Positions 41,668-50,861 of a DNA stretch of 64,000 bases are shown piece after piece. This DNA comes from Virgibacillus halotolerans. GTDB taxonomy: Bacteria; Bacillota; Bacilli; Bacillales; Amphibacillaceae. Position numbers and translations under genes: made by a program. Numbering within the stretch: the first letter of the stretch is position 1; each line of letters starts with the position of its first letter. Where the stretch lies: NCBI RefSeq assembly GCF_016908515.1, contig NZ_JAFBEA010000001.1:868001-932000 (forward strand), in the 5' to 3' direction. Under the pieces are notes generated by a model, which saw only the letters and a list, made by a program, of their open reading frames with translations, made no database searches and had not been told where the DNA came from.

Positions 41668-43287
41668 TTAAATATATATCAAGTAATGATTACGATCAAA
41701 AGAACAAGATTGACTGGTTATATATTTAATAAAATCCGTCCCATATTCATTGATCCATGGTAATGGATTCCAAATACGTTCCTGTAATCCCCCTTCAGGA
41801 TGTAGTGTATTATTGATCAGGTCAAATTCATATAGTTCTTTTGCATATTTTTGTTCAAGTACTTTGATTAATCTATCCTGTAAATAGTCAACATCACGGT
41901 TTAAATAAAATAGATTTTTATCTGCTAAGTCCCCGAGATCCGCTCCCAAGCTACGCGCGATATCCCTTAACGGTTGATGTGCCTCTTCTATCGTGCTTTT
42001 CACGTCTTCAGCAACTTTTTTAATGGAGGGGTTGCTCTTAGCTGTTAACCAATCCGTCTTTTTTTCCGTTACACCTTCATTTATAGCCTGTTCCACACTA
42101 ATCTGATAACGATCTAGCGCCTTTTCAATGTTTCGTTCAATATAAGTAAAGGATAACCTCGGCACAACCGGTGGCATATTCATATTCAGGATATGGAATG
42201 CAGGCTTTAGCACGGACCAATAACTTATTTCTCCCGGTCCGCCAATAAATGCCAACGTCGGAAATAATAATTCCTGCATTAATGGACGTGTTACCACATT
42301 ATTACTGAGGGATTCTGGATTTTTCCTCGCAATATCCACTAATTCACCTGTTGTTAATCTAACCTGATTTTGCTTTCCAACCCAATCTCCTTGTTGATTT
42401 TTCGTAAGCAAAACCCGTTCATTGTTTACATGATAAAACAGGTGTGCATCCTGTTCTTCTACATCCAATGAGATCGTATAACCATCTTGTTTTATTTGAA
42501 GAGAAGCATCATAAACACCTGCACTGATCGCAGGCTGGTTTTCTATCATTTGCAGAAAGTGGCTACTCTCCATTCGACGTACCTCGGGATGAGCAGAATC
42601 AATTAAAACCAGTCCTTCCTCCTGATAAAGTTGAAAAATAACCCGAGCAAAGAAGTCTGTATAGGTTGTTGATTTCTCAAGACAGCGGAGTATTGTCTGA
42701 TATAAATCTTTTGTATACTGCGTTTCTTTAAGTTGTTCAAATAATTGATCTACCCACCGCTTACTTTCTGTTTCATCAATTTCTATATGGGAAACAGAGC
42801 TTTTATCCAGTACCTGTTGCGGTAGTTTATATTTGTGTATCTTTGGTGGCTCTGACAAGAAGATATGATTCATTTCCGCAAAATCATGATCTTCCCCAGC
42901 AATCCAAAATACGGGGATAACAGGTATTTGTAAAGCCGCTTCCTGTTGTTTCGCTAGTTGAATGATCGAAATGATTTTATTAATCGTGTACATTGGACCC
43001 GTTAATAAGCCAGCTTGTTGGCCACCGATGACAACAACACTTTTTTCCTGCTTTAACCGGTCAATATTGCGCATCGTTGATTCAGGAGCATCCCATTGTC
43101 TGTTAACTGTATGTAGTACGTTCGTTAATTGCTCCCTGTTGAAATTGCGCTCCTTTAAATCGTTCACTCTTGTTGTAAAATTTTCATTTGGGCTATAATC
43201 AAAGTATTTCATCACCGACGCATGTTGATTTCGATAGTCCGTAATAAATTGACTTTGATTGTGTAATTGTACTGGTTTGATCTGCAT
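41668..43287 (-). CDS. bshC: Bacillithiol biosynthesis cysteine-adding enzyme
   Basis: 539 residues. Adds cysteine to GlcN-malate in the last step of bacillithiol synthesis. Rossmann-like core with VVIGGQQAGLLTGPMYTINK (about residues 85-104), HDFAEMNHIF near 155, and a C-terminal coiled-coil dimer region. AAAGGAG precedes the ATG. Known as YllA and adjacent to mraZ in B. subtilis. Confidence 0.95.
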   Translation of the reverse strand: MQIKPVQLHNQSQFITDYRNQHASVMKYFDYSPNENFTTRVNDLKERNFNREQLTNVLHTVNRQWDAPESTMRNIDRLKQEKSVVVIGGQQAGLLTGPMYTINKIISIIQLAKQQEAALQIPVIPVFWIAGEDHDFAEMNHIFLSEPPKIHKYKLPQQVLDKSSVSHIEIDETESKRWVDQLFEQLKETQYTKDLYQTILRCLEKSTTYTDFFARVIFQLYQEEGLVLIDSAHPEVRRMESSHFLQMIENQPAISAGVYDASLQIKQDGYTISLDVEEQDAHLFYHVNNERVLLTKNQQGDWVGKQNQVRLTTGELVDIARKNPESLSNNVVTRPLMQELLFPTLAFIGGPGEISYWSVLKPAFHILNMNMPPVVPRLSFTYIERNIEKALDRYQISVEQAINEGVTEKKTDWLTAKSNPSIKKVAEDVKSTIEEAHQPLRDIARSLGADLGDLADKNLFYLNRDVDYLQDRLIKVLEQKYAKELYEFDLINNTLHPEGGLQERIWNPLPWINEYGTDFIKYITSQSCSFDRNHYLIYI

Positions 43288-43377
43288 AGATCCAATGCTC
43301 CTTTATTTCATAATGTCCACTACGTATTGTACATAAAATCACATTGTATTTCATGTAATTTGATTGACAGTGAAACT

Positions 43378-43758
43378 TTAATAAAATATCCGCCTGACAA
43401 TACCAAAGCACACGAGTATAAGGTACATCAACAGAAATAATAAAAAACAAATTCGCCAAAGTATTTTTATCGCCTGCTTCATTTCAACTTCCGTACGCAC
43501 TTTCCACTGATAATATATAATGATCGTTAATATCACTAATAGTAATAACAGTATCATACCAATAAAACTCCGATCAAATAGGAGCTTCAATAGCATCGGA
43601 ACAGCAACCACGTACCATATTGTCGTCCAATGAACTGTACTGTGAATTACTTGCCATTTATGTGCATATATTTTTCCAAACAGGAAATAAGCAACAATCG
43701 TAGCAATGATCGGCAATGTAATGAAAAATGCGATGATATAAATGAGATAGTCCAGCAT
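43378..43758 (-). CDS. DUF3397 membrane protein
   Basis: 126 residues, four predicted membrane helices (about 5-27, 38-58, 63-82, 98-121). DUF3397 proteins of bacilli have no assigned function. Starts three bases after ylbQ, so probably cotranscribed with it. The ribosome site is weak (AAGGGG about 15 bases away). Confidence 0.8.
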   Translation of the reverse strand: MLDYLIYIIAFFITLPIIATIVAYFLFGKIYAHKWQVIHSTVHWTTIWYVVAVPMLLKLLFDRSFIGMILLLLLVILTIIIYYQWKVRTEVEMKQAIKILWRICFLLFLLMYLILVCFGIVRRIFY

Positions 43759-43761
43759 AAT

Positions 43762-44643
43762 TTAATCTATAATCCCCTTTTTAACCTCCAAAGCTTTCAC
43801 ACTATGATACACAAATAGAGTATTTGGAATCCAATGATCGTTGTTTACTTGGATAAGGTAACCTGTGATTGCTTCCAGTTCTGTTTCCCTTTTTTCTTTT
43901 AAATCCTTTAGCATCGATGATGTATTCTCAGTTGTGTTATTTGCCACCTGCTTGATACGTTCCCACTGCTTGCTCGGGTCTAGCTGTAAGATTAGCGCAG
44001 CTTCTTCACACAATCTCTTGGCTAAAGCATTCAGGTAACGATTATGGATAATTGCCCCGTTTTTCGTGTCAAATAATGCTGTGATCGGATTAATCACCGC
44101 ATTTACAATTAACTTTTCGGTTAACAACTTGGACCAGTCCGTTTCCATATATACAGGGAATTCTAATTGATGAAAAGCGTCCACAAGCCCTTTTATTCGT
44201 TCGTCTGCATTAGAAAAGGCTGCTACTCTAATCGATCCTTTTCCTAATTGTGTGATGGTATGGTGCCCTGATTTTAATGCTCCATGATCTACTACCCCTA
44301 ATAGGATAGGCTGCTCAATCGATTTGATGGCCTGCAGATGACCCATCCCATTTTGTAGAAAAACAACGGGCGTATCCTTATTTACTAAGGCCAACAGCGG
44401 CACGATATCAGCTATATGCCCTTGCTTCACACAAACAATGAAACAATCTTCATTGCTAAGCTCATTACTAAGCAATGCTTGTACCATAGCTTTTCCCGAA
44501 GCATCTGCGCGTCGTATTCCCTTATGATTTAATGACTCTTTTTGCTGTTCATTTCGAACATACATGGTTACCTGATGACGGGAAGATAAATAGCTGCCTA
44601 TTAATAAACCGATCGATCCACCGCCAATTATTCCAATACGCAT
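43762..44643 (-). CDS. ylbQ: 2-dehydropantoate 2-reductase (ketopantoate reductase, YlbQ)
   Basis: 293 residues from the ATG after GAGTGGG; the frame is open 54 codons upstream through a family B repeat and is not used. NADPH site MRIGIIGGGSIGLLIG, catalytic Lys in LLTEKLIVNAVINPITALF (about 175). Makes pantoate for coenzyme A; coaD of the same pathway is at 52 kb. PanE paralogues exist in bacilli. Confidence 0.9.
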   Translation of the reverse strand: MRIGIIGGGSIGLLIGSYLSSRHQVTMYVRNEQQKESLNHKGIRRADASGKAMVQALLSNELSNEDCFIVCVKQGHIADIVPLLALVNKDTPVVFLQNGMGHLQAIKSIEQPILLGVVDHGALKSGHHTITQLGKGSIRVAAFSNADERIKGLVDAFHQLEFPVYMETDWSKLLTEKLIVNAVINPITALFDTKNGAIIHNRYLNALAKRLCEEAALILQLDPSKQWERIKQVANNTTENTSSMLKDLKEKRETELEAITGYLIQVNNDHWIPNTLFVYHSVKALEVKKGIID

Positions 44644-44687
44644 GATTACCCACTCCGATATCTTTCTTTTATTTATAAAGGCTCTAT

Positions 44688-44723
44688 CCCAAAGATTGAG
44701 ACTGCACCATGGGTTCGTCCCAC
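44688..44723 (-). repeat. Family B mini-repeat, inverted copy
   Basis: Reverse complement reads GGTGGGACGAACCCATGGTG then CAGTCTCAATCTTTG, near-identical to 17539-17574. Confidence 0.8.
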
Positions 44724-44789
44724 CGAAACTTTTTGTTGTTTGTGACACAAAATCTATAAACTGCGACGTAATAAATGGCGTCTTGGCTT

Positions 44790-44965
44790 CGCTTCGGAAA
44801 TACACTACGCTTTCCGCGGGCTCGCGCTGAGCCTTCGACGCACAGGATGTGCTAGTGCAGACGTTGCCACAGGACGTGGCGTATTTAGTCTGCCTCGCAA
44901 AGAACGCTGCGGGGTCTCATCGTCTTCGCTTTCCCGCAGGAGTCTACGTGTATTTCTTCCGCTAG
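44790..44965 (+). repeat. Dispersed repeat family A carrying a family C insert
   Basis: Matches copy 1 (4157-4273), including flanking ACACAAAATCTATAAA, but is interrupted between two CCT triplets by the family C segment at 44835-44892. Confidence 0.85.
44835..44892 (+). repeat. Family C segment nested in family A
   Basis: TCGACGCACAGGATGTGCTA...GTATTTAGTCTG, matching the centre of the element at 5633-5775. Copy 1 of family A shows the empty site CCTCCT. Confidence 0.8.
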
Positions 44966-45097
44966 TGTATGCGGTGTTATATCATTTTTCAATTGCTTTA
45001 TAAAGAAGAAGTCTTTTAGCCACGTTCGAAGCTGGACGTTTAATACACCTGTCTGTTAGTAATAATGCCACAAAGATAACAAGCCGGCCCCGTGATA

Positions 45098-45229
45098 GTT
45101 GATTGGAGCGGAGAGCGGTCGACTCCAGCGGGAAAAGCAACAGCTGAAAATCCCGCAGGAAGCGATTTTTGCTTCCGAGGAAGTTGAAGCGTTGCCCGCG
45201 GAAAGCGACTGCCCGGAGCGGAAATCAAC
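45098..45229 (-). repeat. Dispersed repeat family A, inverted copy
   Basis: GTTGATTGGAGCGGAGAGCG to CGGAGCGGAAATCAAC. Near-identical to 4349-4514 without its nested B block. Confidence 0.85.
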
Positions 45230-45380
45230 ATGCTCTTACGTCTCAGTTTCTATCAACCGAGAGAATTAAAAAGCAATAAAGCTTACGAAAACAGCCTCCC
45301 AAATAGCCAAAGTCCCGATGTAGGGATGTAATGAATAACAATAATTTATCTCTTTCGTTTCAATCCAAGTCTATTTATAT

Positions 45381-45386
45381 TATAAT
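45381..45386 (+). promoter_or_regulatory. -10 box of ylbP
   Basis: TATAAT 62 bases before the ylbP ATG; TTTCAA at the expected -35 position is weak. Confidence 0.45.
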
Positions 45387-45448
45387 AGAAGTATAGAAAA
45401 AGCCAAATTATTTAAAAATTTAAGTGCAAAAAACAGGAGGTATATTTT

Positions 45449-45925
45449 ATGAATCAAATCAAAGTGGAAAAACTTTTAATCAATTATAAAACATTGGAGA
45501 AATTCAAGTTCTTCAAAGCTTATGGTAACCAGGAATTATCGATGATGGAAGATTTACAAAGTAATATGATCGAAAATGATAGTGAATCACCTTTTTTCGG
45601 TATTTATTACGGAGATAATCTGGTAGCTAGAATGAGTTTATATCAAATTAAAGCGAAATATGATCAATACTTTGATCCACCTCAGGACTATTTAACATTA
45701 TGGAAATTGGAAGTATTACCGGATTATCGAGGAAAGGGCTATGGAAAAGCATTGGTTGATTTTGCAAAGGCATATAAATTGCCAATAAAAACAAATCCAC
45801 TGATTAACTCCAAACACTTCTGGGAAAAAATGGGCTTTCAAAAAGCGCATTATGAGATGGAAAGGGATCTTGGGGAGAACCCACTGATCTGGATGCCTGA
45901 AGGTGTGAAGGAAAAAGATGCTTAA
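45449..45925 (+). CDS. ylbP: GNAT-family N-acetyltransferase (YlbP)
   Basis: 158 residues. GNAT fold with acetyl-CoA loop LEVLPDYRGKGYGKALVDFA (motif A, R/Q-x-x-G-x-G/A at about residues 94-99) and C-terminal NSKHFWEKMGF. AGGAGG precedes the ATG. Position next to ylbO and ylbQ matches B. subtilis ylbP; substrate unknown. Confidence 0.9.
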   Translation: MNQIKVEKLLINYKTLEKFKFFKAYGNQELSMMEDLQSNMIENDSESPFFGIYYGDNLVARMSLYQIKAKYDQYFDPPQDYLTLWKLEVLPDYRGKGYGKALVDFAKAYKLPIKTNPLINSKHFWEKMGFQKAHYEMERDLGENPLIWMPEGVKEKDA

Positions 45926-45937
45926 TAAAAGCAATTG

Positions 45938-45974
45938 AAAAGACATGAATGTTTACACGCCATTCATGTCTTTT
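45938..45974. terminator. Bidirectional terminator between ylbP and ylbO
   Basis: AAAAGACATGAATG and CATTCATGTCTTTT form a perfect 14-bp stem between convergent genes. Confidence 0.88.
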
Positions 45975-45980
45975 AACATT

Positions 45981-46463
45981 TCACTCATTGTTACTGGTTT
46001 TCACCCACCCCCATAATTTCCCCATTTCCTCCCACGCTTGATCGTATCGCTTCAATTCTCCCTTTAACCTGATATTTTCCTGCTCTAACTGTTCTACAAT
46101 AATTGCTTGCTCTTGTTGGATAAGCTTATTTTCATCTGGAAAATGACTTTTCATTTTTTCCAGCAATAATATTGCAGTTTCTATTGTTTGTTTTTCCTGA
46201 TATACAGGTTCTACAGTCGTCCATATGTCATTATTGCCACCTTGTTTTCTTTCTTGCTTCGCTATTTGAATGGCTTCCTGATAGTGTTTACGAATTGTCG
46301 CATTCCAGCGAAAACCGCAGGCAGCAGATGTACGTGATAGTTGTTTTGCTACTTCTTTGAAGGCTTCAAGCTGCGTTTTTCCTTCTCGAATATACCCGAG
46401 TACCGTTTCAGCTAGCATCATATCTTCATCTTTTGTCCAGGCATCTTGGCGTGTCGCGTTCAT
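45981..46463 (-). CDS. ylbO: RsfA-family prespore transcriptional regulator (YlbO)
   Basis: 160 residues from the ATG after AAGGAGGG; 50 upstream codons are discarded. Myb/SANT-like N-terminus [20 protein letters not shown] and [13 protein letters not shown] (residues about 8-60), then a C-terminal coiled coil ([20 protein letters not shown]). RsfA modulates sigma-F genes in B. subtilis; YlbO is its paralogue. Confidence 0.88.
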   Translation of the reverse strand: MNATRQDAWTKDEDMMLAETVLGYIREGKTQLEAFKEVAKQLSRTSAACGFRWNATIRKHYQEAIQIAKQERKQGGNNDIWTTVEPVYQEKQTIETAILLLEKMKSHFPDENKLIQQEQAIIVEQLEQENIRLKGELKRYDQAWEEMGKLWGWVKTSNNE

Positions 46464-46533
46464 TCCATCCCTCCTTATCCTTTTGCTATCAATGTATGCA
46501 AAAAATAGGCGTGATAGAATCGCGTTTACTGAT

Positions 46534-47292
46534 TTAGTTAGATAAAAGTCCTTTAACAGCTTCTTTATGTTTAGGAGAATCCCACAAAGTCGCACAATTT
46601 CGAACCTCTTCACTCATTAGTGATGACAATGCAAGACTGGATAGTTTCAATTTAAATTGATTTTTTAATAATAGCATTTGCTGATAAGATTTGGATAGGT
46701 AAGGTTGAAGTATTAATTCACGATTACCCCATTCTTGTTTTGAAATGGTGCGATGGAGCCAACCGCGCTCCAATAAATATTCCACTTCGAATGTTTCAGC
46801 TTCCATAAGCCACTGGAAGGCGAAACTTGAATTAACCTTTTCATATAATAATGCACCACCGCCCCAGCCAGGTATAATACCTAATTGGGATTGAATAAAT
46901 CCAAATTTCGTGTCTTCTTTGGCAATGCGGATATCACACGCAGTAGCAATTTCACATCCCCCACCCAAGGCGTCTCCATTTAATAAACAAATGGTAGGTA
47001 CGGGAAATGAAATGATTTCATGCAATACTTCTTTCATTGGATACAGGCGTGAGAATGCTTCGTCCGGAGTTAGTTCACCATGTAAAATTGTTAAATCGCC
47101 TCCAGCACAAAACATTTTCTCACCGGCGCCAGTAATAACCAGGAAATGCAGTTCATCCTGCTTGGCCTGTTGAAGAACAGCATGCAATTGTTCAACCATT
47201 TCTTTATTTACAGCATTGTGTTTTTCTGGTCTATTTAAACAAATTACTCCATATGCTTGATCATCTCTATGATATTGAATCATTTCTGTCAT
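46534..47292 (-). CDS. Enoyl-CoA hydratase/isomerase-family protein
   Basis: 252 residues, crotonase fold. Oxyanion hole [10 protein letters not shown] (about 60-69) and [17 protein letters not shown] (first Glu about residue 114) are present. The second catalytic Glu of true hydratases (FGxPE) is replaced: the segment reads [17 protein letters not shown]. Decarboxylases and hydrolases in this fold lack that Glu, so hydratase activity is doubtful. AAAGGA precedes the ATG. Not part of the B. subtilis ylb cluster. Confidence 0.88.
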   Translation of the reverse strand: MTEMIQYHRDDQAYGVICLNRPEKHNAVNKEMVEQLHAVLQQAKQDELHFLVITGAGEKMFCAGGDLTILHGELTPDEAFSRLYPMKEVLHEIISFPVPTICLLNGDALGGGCEIATACDIRIAKEDTKFGFIQSQLGIIPGWGGGALLYEKVNSSFAFQWLMEAETFEVEYLLERGWLHRTISKQEWGNRELILQPYLSKSYQQMLLLKNQFKLKLSSLALSSLMSEEVRNCATLWDSPKHKEAVKGLLSN

Positions 47293-47347
47293 TGATTTCG
47301 TCCTTTCTACTTTTACCTATGTATAAGCTTAGCATAATTTTCGACAT

Positions 47348-47380
47348 AAAAAAACAGACCACATTGATTTGTGATCTGCT
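47348..47380 (-). terminator. Terminator of rpmF
   Basis: Minus strand CAGATCACA-AATCAA-TGTGGTCTG then TTTTTTT. Confidence 0.88.
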
Positions 47381-47397
47381 GATCTGAACCTTTACGA

Positions 47398-47571
47398 TTA
47401 CTGACTTACCACTTCTTTACCATCATAATGTCCACACGCTTTACAAACATGGTGTGGCTTTGCTAATTCTCCACAGTTTGAACACTCTACCATGCCAGGT
47501 ACGTGTAATTTCTTATGTGTACGACGTTGATTTTTTACCTTTTTAGAAGTTCTACTTTTAGGTACTGCCAT
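47398..47571 (-). CDS. rpmF: 50S ribosomal protein L32
   Basis: 57 residues: [19 protein letters not shown] at the N-terminus, then a zinc ribbon with C-x2-C (CSNC) and C-x2-C (CKAC), so a zinc-binding (C+) form. AGGAGG precedes the ATG. It follows ylbN by 48 bases, the usual yceD-rpmF pairing. Confidence 0.97.
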   Translation of the reverse strand: MAVPKSRTSKKVKNQRRTHKKLHVPGMVECSNCGELAKPHHVCKACGHYDGKEVVSQ

Positions 47572-47619
47572 GACTTACACCTCCTTCAAAAAATGAAAGC
47601 AAAATATGAACGTTGATCC

Positions 47620-48150
47620 TTATTTTTCTTTCTTATTATCCTTAAACAAAAATTCCAGTTTCTTTAAGCGTGGATCGATCGCCTCTTCTTCTTTCACTTC
47701 TGAAACTACTTCCCAGTCCTGCCCCTTTATCGGAGCTTTTTCTTGTTCTGTAGCCTCATCAGCAAATACGCGATAAGGAAGTTCTAATAAAATATTTTCC
47801 TTTATCCATGGAGCTAAATCAATCACTTCTCCATCAACAGGATGAATTTCATTCTCTTCTTCCTCTTCACCATAATAGGGCGACGTAGAAAACACCTCGT
47901 CTGCCTTCACTTCAAAAGCATAAGGCACATCCACCAGTGTACGTGCACAGGGCAAAATTAATTCTCCTTCAATCGTAAATGAGAAAATAATCTGCTCTCC
48001 CTGTAGGATACATGTACCATAGACCCGTACAGGTTCTATTTTACGTATATCATTATTCATTGTTTCCAGTTCAGAAACATCTACCTTATCATCAAATGTG
48101 AAAGGTCCATGATAAGCACTTTTTTTAATTTGGCTTAATATAAATTTCAT
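47620..48150 (-). CDS. ylbN: YceD/DUF177 protein (YlbN)
   Basis: 176 residues from the ATG after AGAGGTG. DUF177 proteins are encoded with rpmF and thought to act in 23S rRNA/ribosome assembly; the exact role is unknown. A central acidic segment YYGEEEEENEIHPVDGEVID is visible; the YceD core CARTLVDVPYAFE lies near residue 85. Confidence 0.9.
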   Translation of the reverse strand: MKFILSQIKKSAYHGPFTFDDKVDVSELETMNNDIRKIEPVRVYGTCILQGEQIIFSFTIEGELILPCARTLVDVPYAFEVKADEVFSTSPYYGEEEEENEIHPVDGEVIDLAPWIKENILLELPYRVFADEATEQEKAPIKGQDWEVVSEVKEEEAIDPRLKKLEFLFKDNKKEK

Positions 48151-48306
48151 TTGTATCACCTCTAGGCAACAAGAGTAATTTTAAAAGAAAAACAGACATT
48201 TGTCAACATATTTTCTTTACAGCTATTCAAAGGATTCCCTTTCTGTCATTTGATAGTCTTTTTTTTAAGCAATTTTTATTTCAATTATGCGTTTTAATTG
48301 TTTTTT

Positions 48307-48315
48307 TGATACAAT
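48307..48315 (+). promoter_or_regulatory. Extended -10 promoter of tmcAL
   Basis: TGATACAAT about 32 bases before the ATG, in the divergent gap between ylbN and tmcAL. Confidence 0.45.
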
Positions 48316-48346
48316 ATAAAGCATCATCTTTAAAGGAGCTGAACGT

Positions 48347-49558
48347 ATGAAAGCCTGTGGTTTAATCGTTGAATATAATCCTTTTCATCATGGTCATGCC
48401 TATCATATACAGGAGGCTAAAAAGGAAACTGGTGCCGATTGCATGATTGCCGTAATGAGCGGAGCTTTCCTGCAAAGGGGTGAGCCAGCAATCATTGATA
48501 AATTTCACCGGACAAAAGCAGCATTAAGCGCTGGCATCGATATTGTCATTGAATTACCTTACGCTTTTGCAGTTCAGAACAGTGATTTATTTGCAAAAGG
48601 AGCCGTCCAAAGCCTTGATGAAATTGGTGTATCAAGTATTTGCTTTGGTAGTGAATCTGGTGATATATCTCATTTTATTGACAGCTACAAAACCTTTAAA
48701 GAAAAAGCACCCATCTATCAGAAAACGCTCCATCATTACCTGGGAACAGGAATGTCCTTTCCGGAAGCAAGTAGACATGCGTATCAAAAAATAGGATTAA
48801 CTACCCACGAAATGAATCTAGCGCAGCCGAACAATATACTCGGATTCAGTTACGTAAAAGCAATATTAGAGCATAATCTGCCAATTCAGGCCACAACAAT
48901 TAAACGAACTAAAAATGATTACCATGATACTAGCATAACAAATCCAATAGCAAGTGCAACCAGTATTCGTAAACAACTACTGGAAAATCACCATATAACA
49001 AGCGTTATCAAAGAAACGATTCCCGAGGGAACAATTCAACAGCTCCAGCAATATAAAGAGATTGCTGGAAAGTGGCATACGTGGGAAGATTATTTTCAAC
49101 TGCTACATTACCGTGTGCTTACAATGTCTTTAGAGGAGCTTAGAGCGATTCATGGTGTTGACGAGGGGTTAGAACACCGGATCAAGAAAACAGCGAGGAA
49201 AGCTACCTCTTTTAATGATTGGGTACAGGCCATTAAAACAAAAAGATATACTTGGACAAGACTGCAACGTATGTTTGTACATATCCTGACAAATACAACA
49301 AAAAAAGATATTGCGGAAATAAACAAGCAAGCATCTGTCCCTTACATCCGCTTGCTGGGATTAACACAGACAGGAAGGACCTATTTAAATGTCCAAAAAA
49401 AGCAAACAGACATACCAATCATCACGAAGCCAAGCCGAAAAATGGATCCGCTGTTTTTCTTAGAAGAAAAAGCAAGTAATGCTTATTACAGCGCTCTCCC
49501 GTCGGAACGACTTCATCTGCTCCGCAAGCAGGAATTACAGCCACCCATTATGGTGTGA
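48347..49558 (+). CDS. tmcAL: tRNA(Met) cytidine acetate ligase (YlbM)
   Basis: 403 residues. Activates acetate with ATP to form N4-acetylcytidine at the wobble base of elongator tRNA-Met. Nucleotidyltransferase motif GLIVEYNPFHHGHAYH (HxGH, residues about 5-20) and GSESGD near 102. AAAGGAG precedes the ATG. Divergent from ylbN and convergent with ylbL, as in B. subtilis. Confidence 0.95.
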   Translation: MKACGLIVEYNPFHHGHAYHIQEAKKETGADCMIAVMSGAFLQRGEPAIIDKFHRTKAALSAGIDIVIELPYAFAVQNSDLFAKGAVQSLDEIGVSSICFGSESGDISHFIDSYKTFKEKAPIYQKTLHHYLGTGMSFPEASRHAYQKIGLTTHEMNLAQPNNILGFSYVKAILEHNLPIQATTIKRTKNDYHDTSITNPIASATSIRKQLLENHHITSVIKETIPEGTIQQLQQYKEIAGKWHTWEDYFQLLHYRVLTMSLEELRAIHGVDEGLEHRIKKTARKATSFNDWVQAIKTKRYTWTRLQRMFVHILTNTTKKDIAEINKQASVPYIRLLGLTQTGRTYLNVQKKQTDIPIITKPSRKMDPLFFLEEKASNAYYSALPSERLHLLRKQELQPPIMV

Positions 49559-49581
49559 TACAAATGCCATAATATAGAATT

Positions 49582-49622
49582 AAAAATAAAACCCGCCCTA
49601 TAAATGGGCAGGTTTTATTTTT
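49582..49622. terminator. Bidirectional terminator between tmcAL and ylbL
   Basis: AAAAATAAAACCCGCCC pairs with GGGCAGGTTTTATTTTT around a seven-base loop. Confidence 0.85.
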
Positions 49623-50646
49623 ATTGTTTCTGTTCCATGTTTTGTAAATAATCTATGGCATCGTCAAATGTATCAACTGGAATCACTTTCATATCTGTTC
49701 CAATATCTTCTGCTGTTTTTTTTGCCAGTTGATAGTTGGAATCTTTGGCACCATTCTCGTTAGGAGCAAAGAAAATATCACAGCCCTCTTTATCAGCCGC
49801 GACGATTTTTTTATCAATGCCTCCAATGCGCAGCACATTTCCACTATAATCCACTTCGCCCGTACCCGCAATTTGATACCCGCCTGTCAAATCCTTTTCT
49901 GTTAATTGATCATAAATTTCCAATGAAAACATTAACCCGGCGCTCGGTCCCCCGATACTGCCACTTGAAAAGTGAACCTCAGGGTTTACACTTACACTAC
50001 GGTCAGTGACTAATTGAATACCCATACCTATTTTATCTTCTTGATCACTAAATGCTTCTAACGTAATCTCTTCTGTACGCTCTTTTTCTTCCCGAACAAC
50101 ATCTAAGGCGACCGTATCATTTGCTTGTTTTTTATCGATATAATCGGTTAGGTCATCAGCTTCTTTTATCTCATTACCATCAATACCAATAATCCGATCC
50201 CCCGCTTTCAGTTTTCCATCAGCAGGCATACCTTCAACAACAGATACAACATAGACGCCCTTATAATCAATGGTTATATCTTTATCAGCTGCTTCATAGG
50301 CAACAACTGTTGCCGCCTCCTGGGAGCTTTCCATCACTTGCAACTGGGCATGCATATAATCGTCCTGTGAAATACCTTCAGGAAACACCTGATCAATCGG
50401 CAAAATCTCATTATAGGACAAGACTTTTGCCCACACGTATTGAATTGGTGTAGCCTGCAAACCACTTACTGTAACAAGGTGCATATCGCCCTCACTTCGA
50501 TACCCGTCATCAACTTCAACTATCGGATTTAACGCATCCGCTCCACCTGGTTTATAGATATAGTATGGAAGTTTATAAGCCGATAAAAAGTATGCAAGCA
50601 CTACGATAACAACTAAATAAATAATATGTTTTTTTGAAAATCTCAC
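49621..50646 (-). CDS. ylbL: PDZ-domain Lon-like serine protease YlbL
   Basis: 341 residues. One N-terminal membrane anchor (about 8-26), PDZ domain (about 130-205; VVEGMPADGKLKAGDRIIGI), then a Lon-type peptidase domain with Ser in GGPSAGLMF (about 233) and Lys in GIDKKIVAA (about 278). B. subtilis YlbL is implicated in removing the SOS division inhibitor YneA. Confidence 0.93.
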   Translation of the reverse strand: MRFSKKHIIYLVVIVVLAYFLSAYKLPYYIYKPGGADALNPIVEVDDGYRSEGDMHLVTVSGLQATPIQYVWAKVLSYNEILPIDQVFPEGISQDDYMHAQLQVMESSQEAATVVAYEAADKDITIDYKGVYVVSVVEGMPADGKLKAGDRIIGIDGNEIKEADDLTDYIDKKQANDTVALDVVREEKERTEEITLEAFSDQEDKIGMGIQLVTDRSVSVNPEVHFSSGSIGGPSAGLMFSLEIYDQLTEKDLTGGYQIAGTGEVDYSGNVLRIGGIDKKIVAADKEGCDIFFAPNENGAKDSNYQLAKKTAEDIGTDMKVIPVDTFDDAIDYLQNMEQKQ

Positions 50647-50861
50647 GATAACTCCCCTTCCATTCCTTGCTGTGGCACTACATCTATATTGTTTTAAAAT
50701 ACAACAATAACGCTTTTTTTAAAAGTGTATGGCATAAATCGGATGTGTATGAGCGTATATTGATAAAGACTTGTACCAAAAAAGTAATCACAAACAAACA
50801 TTATTTTACTACTACCAAATCAAGAAGTACAGAGCAAGGCTCATTCCCGGGGGGCTTCATT

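Larger units (their letters stand above)
44644..45448. other. 805-base non-coding region filled with repeats
   Basis: Contains inverted family B (44688-44723), family A with nested family C (44790-44965), an inverted family A (45098-45229) and the promoter of ylbP. The remainder (44966-45097, 45230-45370) shows no gene. Confidence 0.8.

Noticed and set aside
43199-43459. 86-codon minus-strand frame between DUF3397 and bshC
   Set aside because: Overlaps both real genes in another frame and lacks a ribosome site and homology features.
46464-46545. Possible sigma-F promoter (GCATA near 46500) before ylbO
   Set aside because: The -10 match is poor and would place the start inside the ribosome site.
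50740-50800. Candidate sigma-E promoter of ylbJ (GTATATTG)
   Set aside because: No CATACAnT-like -10 at the correct distance.
50667-50861. N-terminal 65-codon extension of ylbJ
   Set aside because: A TTG with a strong GGGGGG ribosome site at 50862 gives the family length; the extension has no membrane or homology signal.
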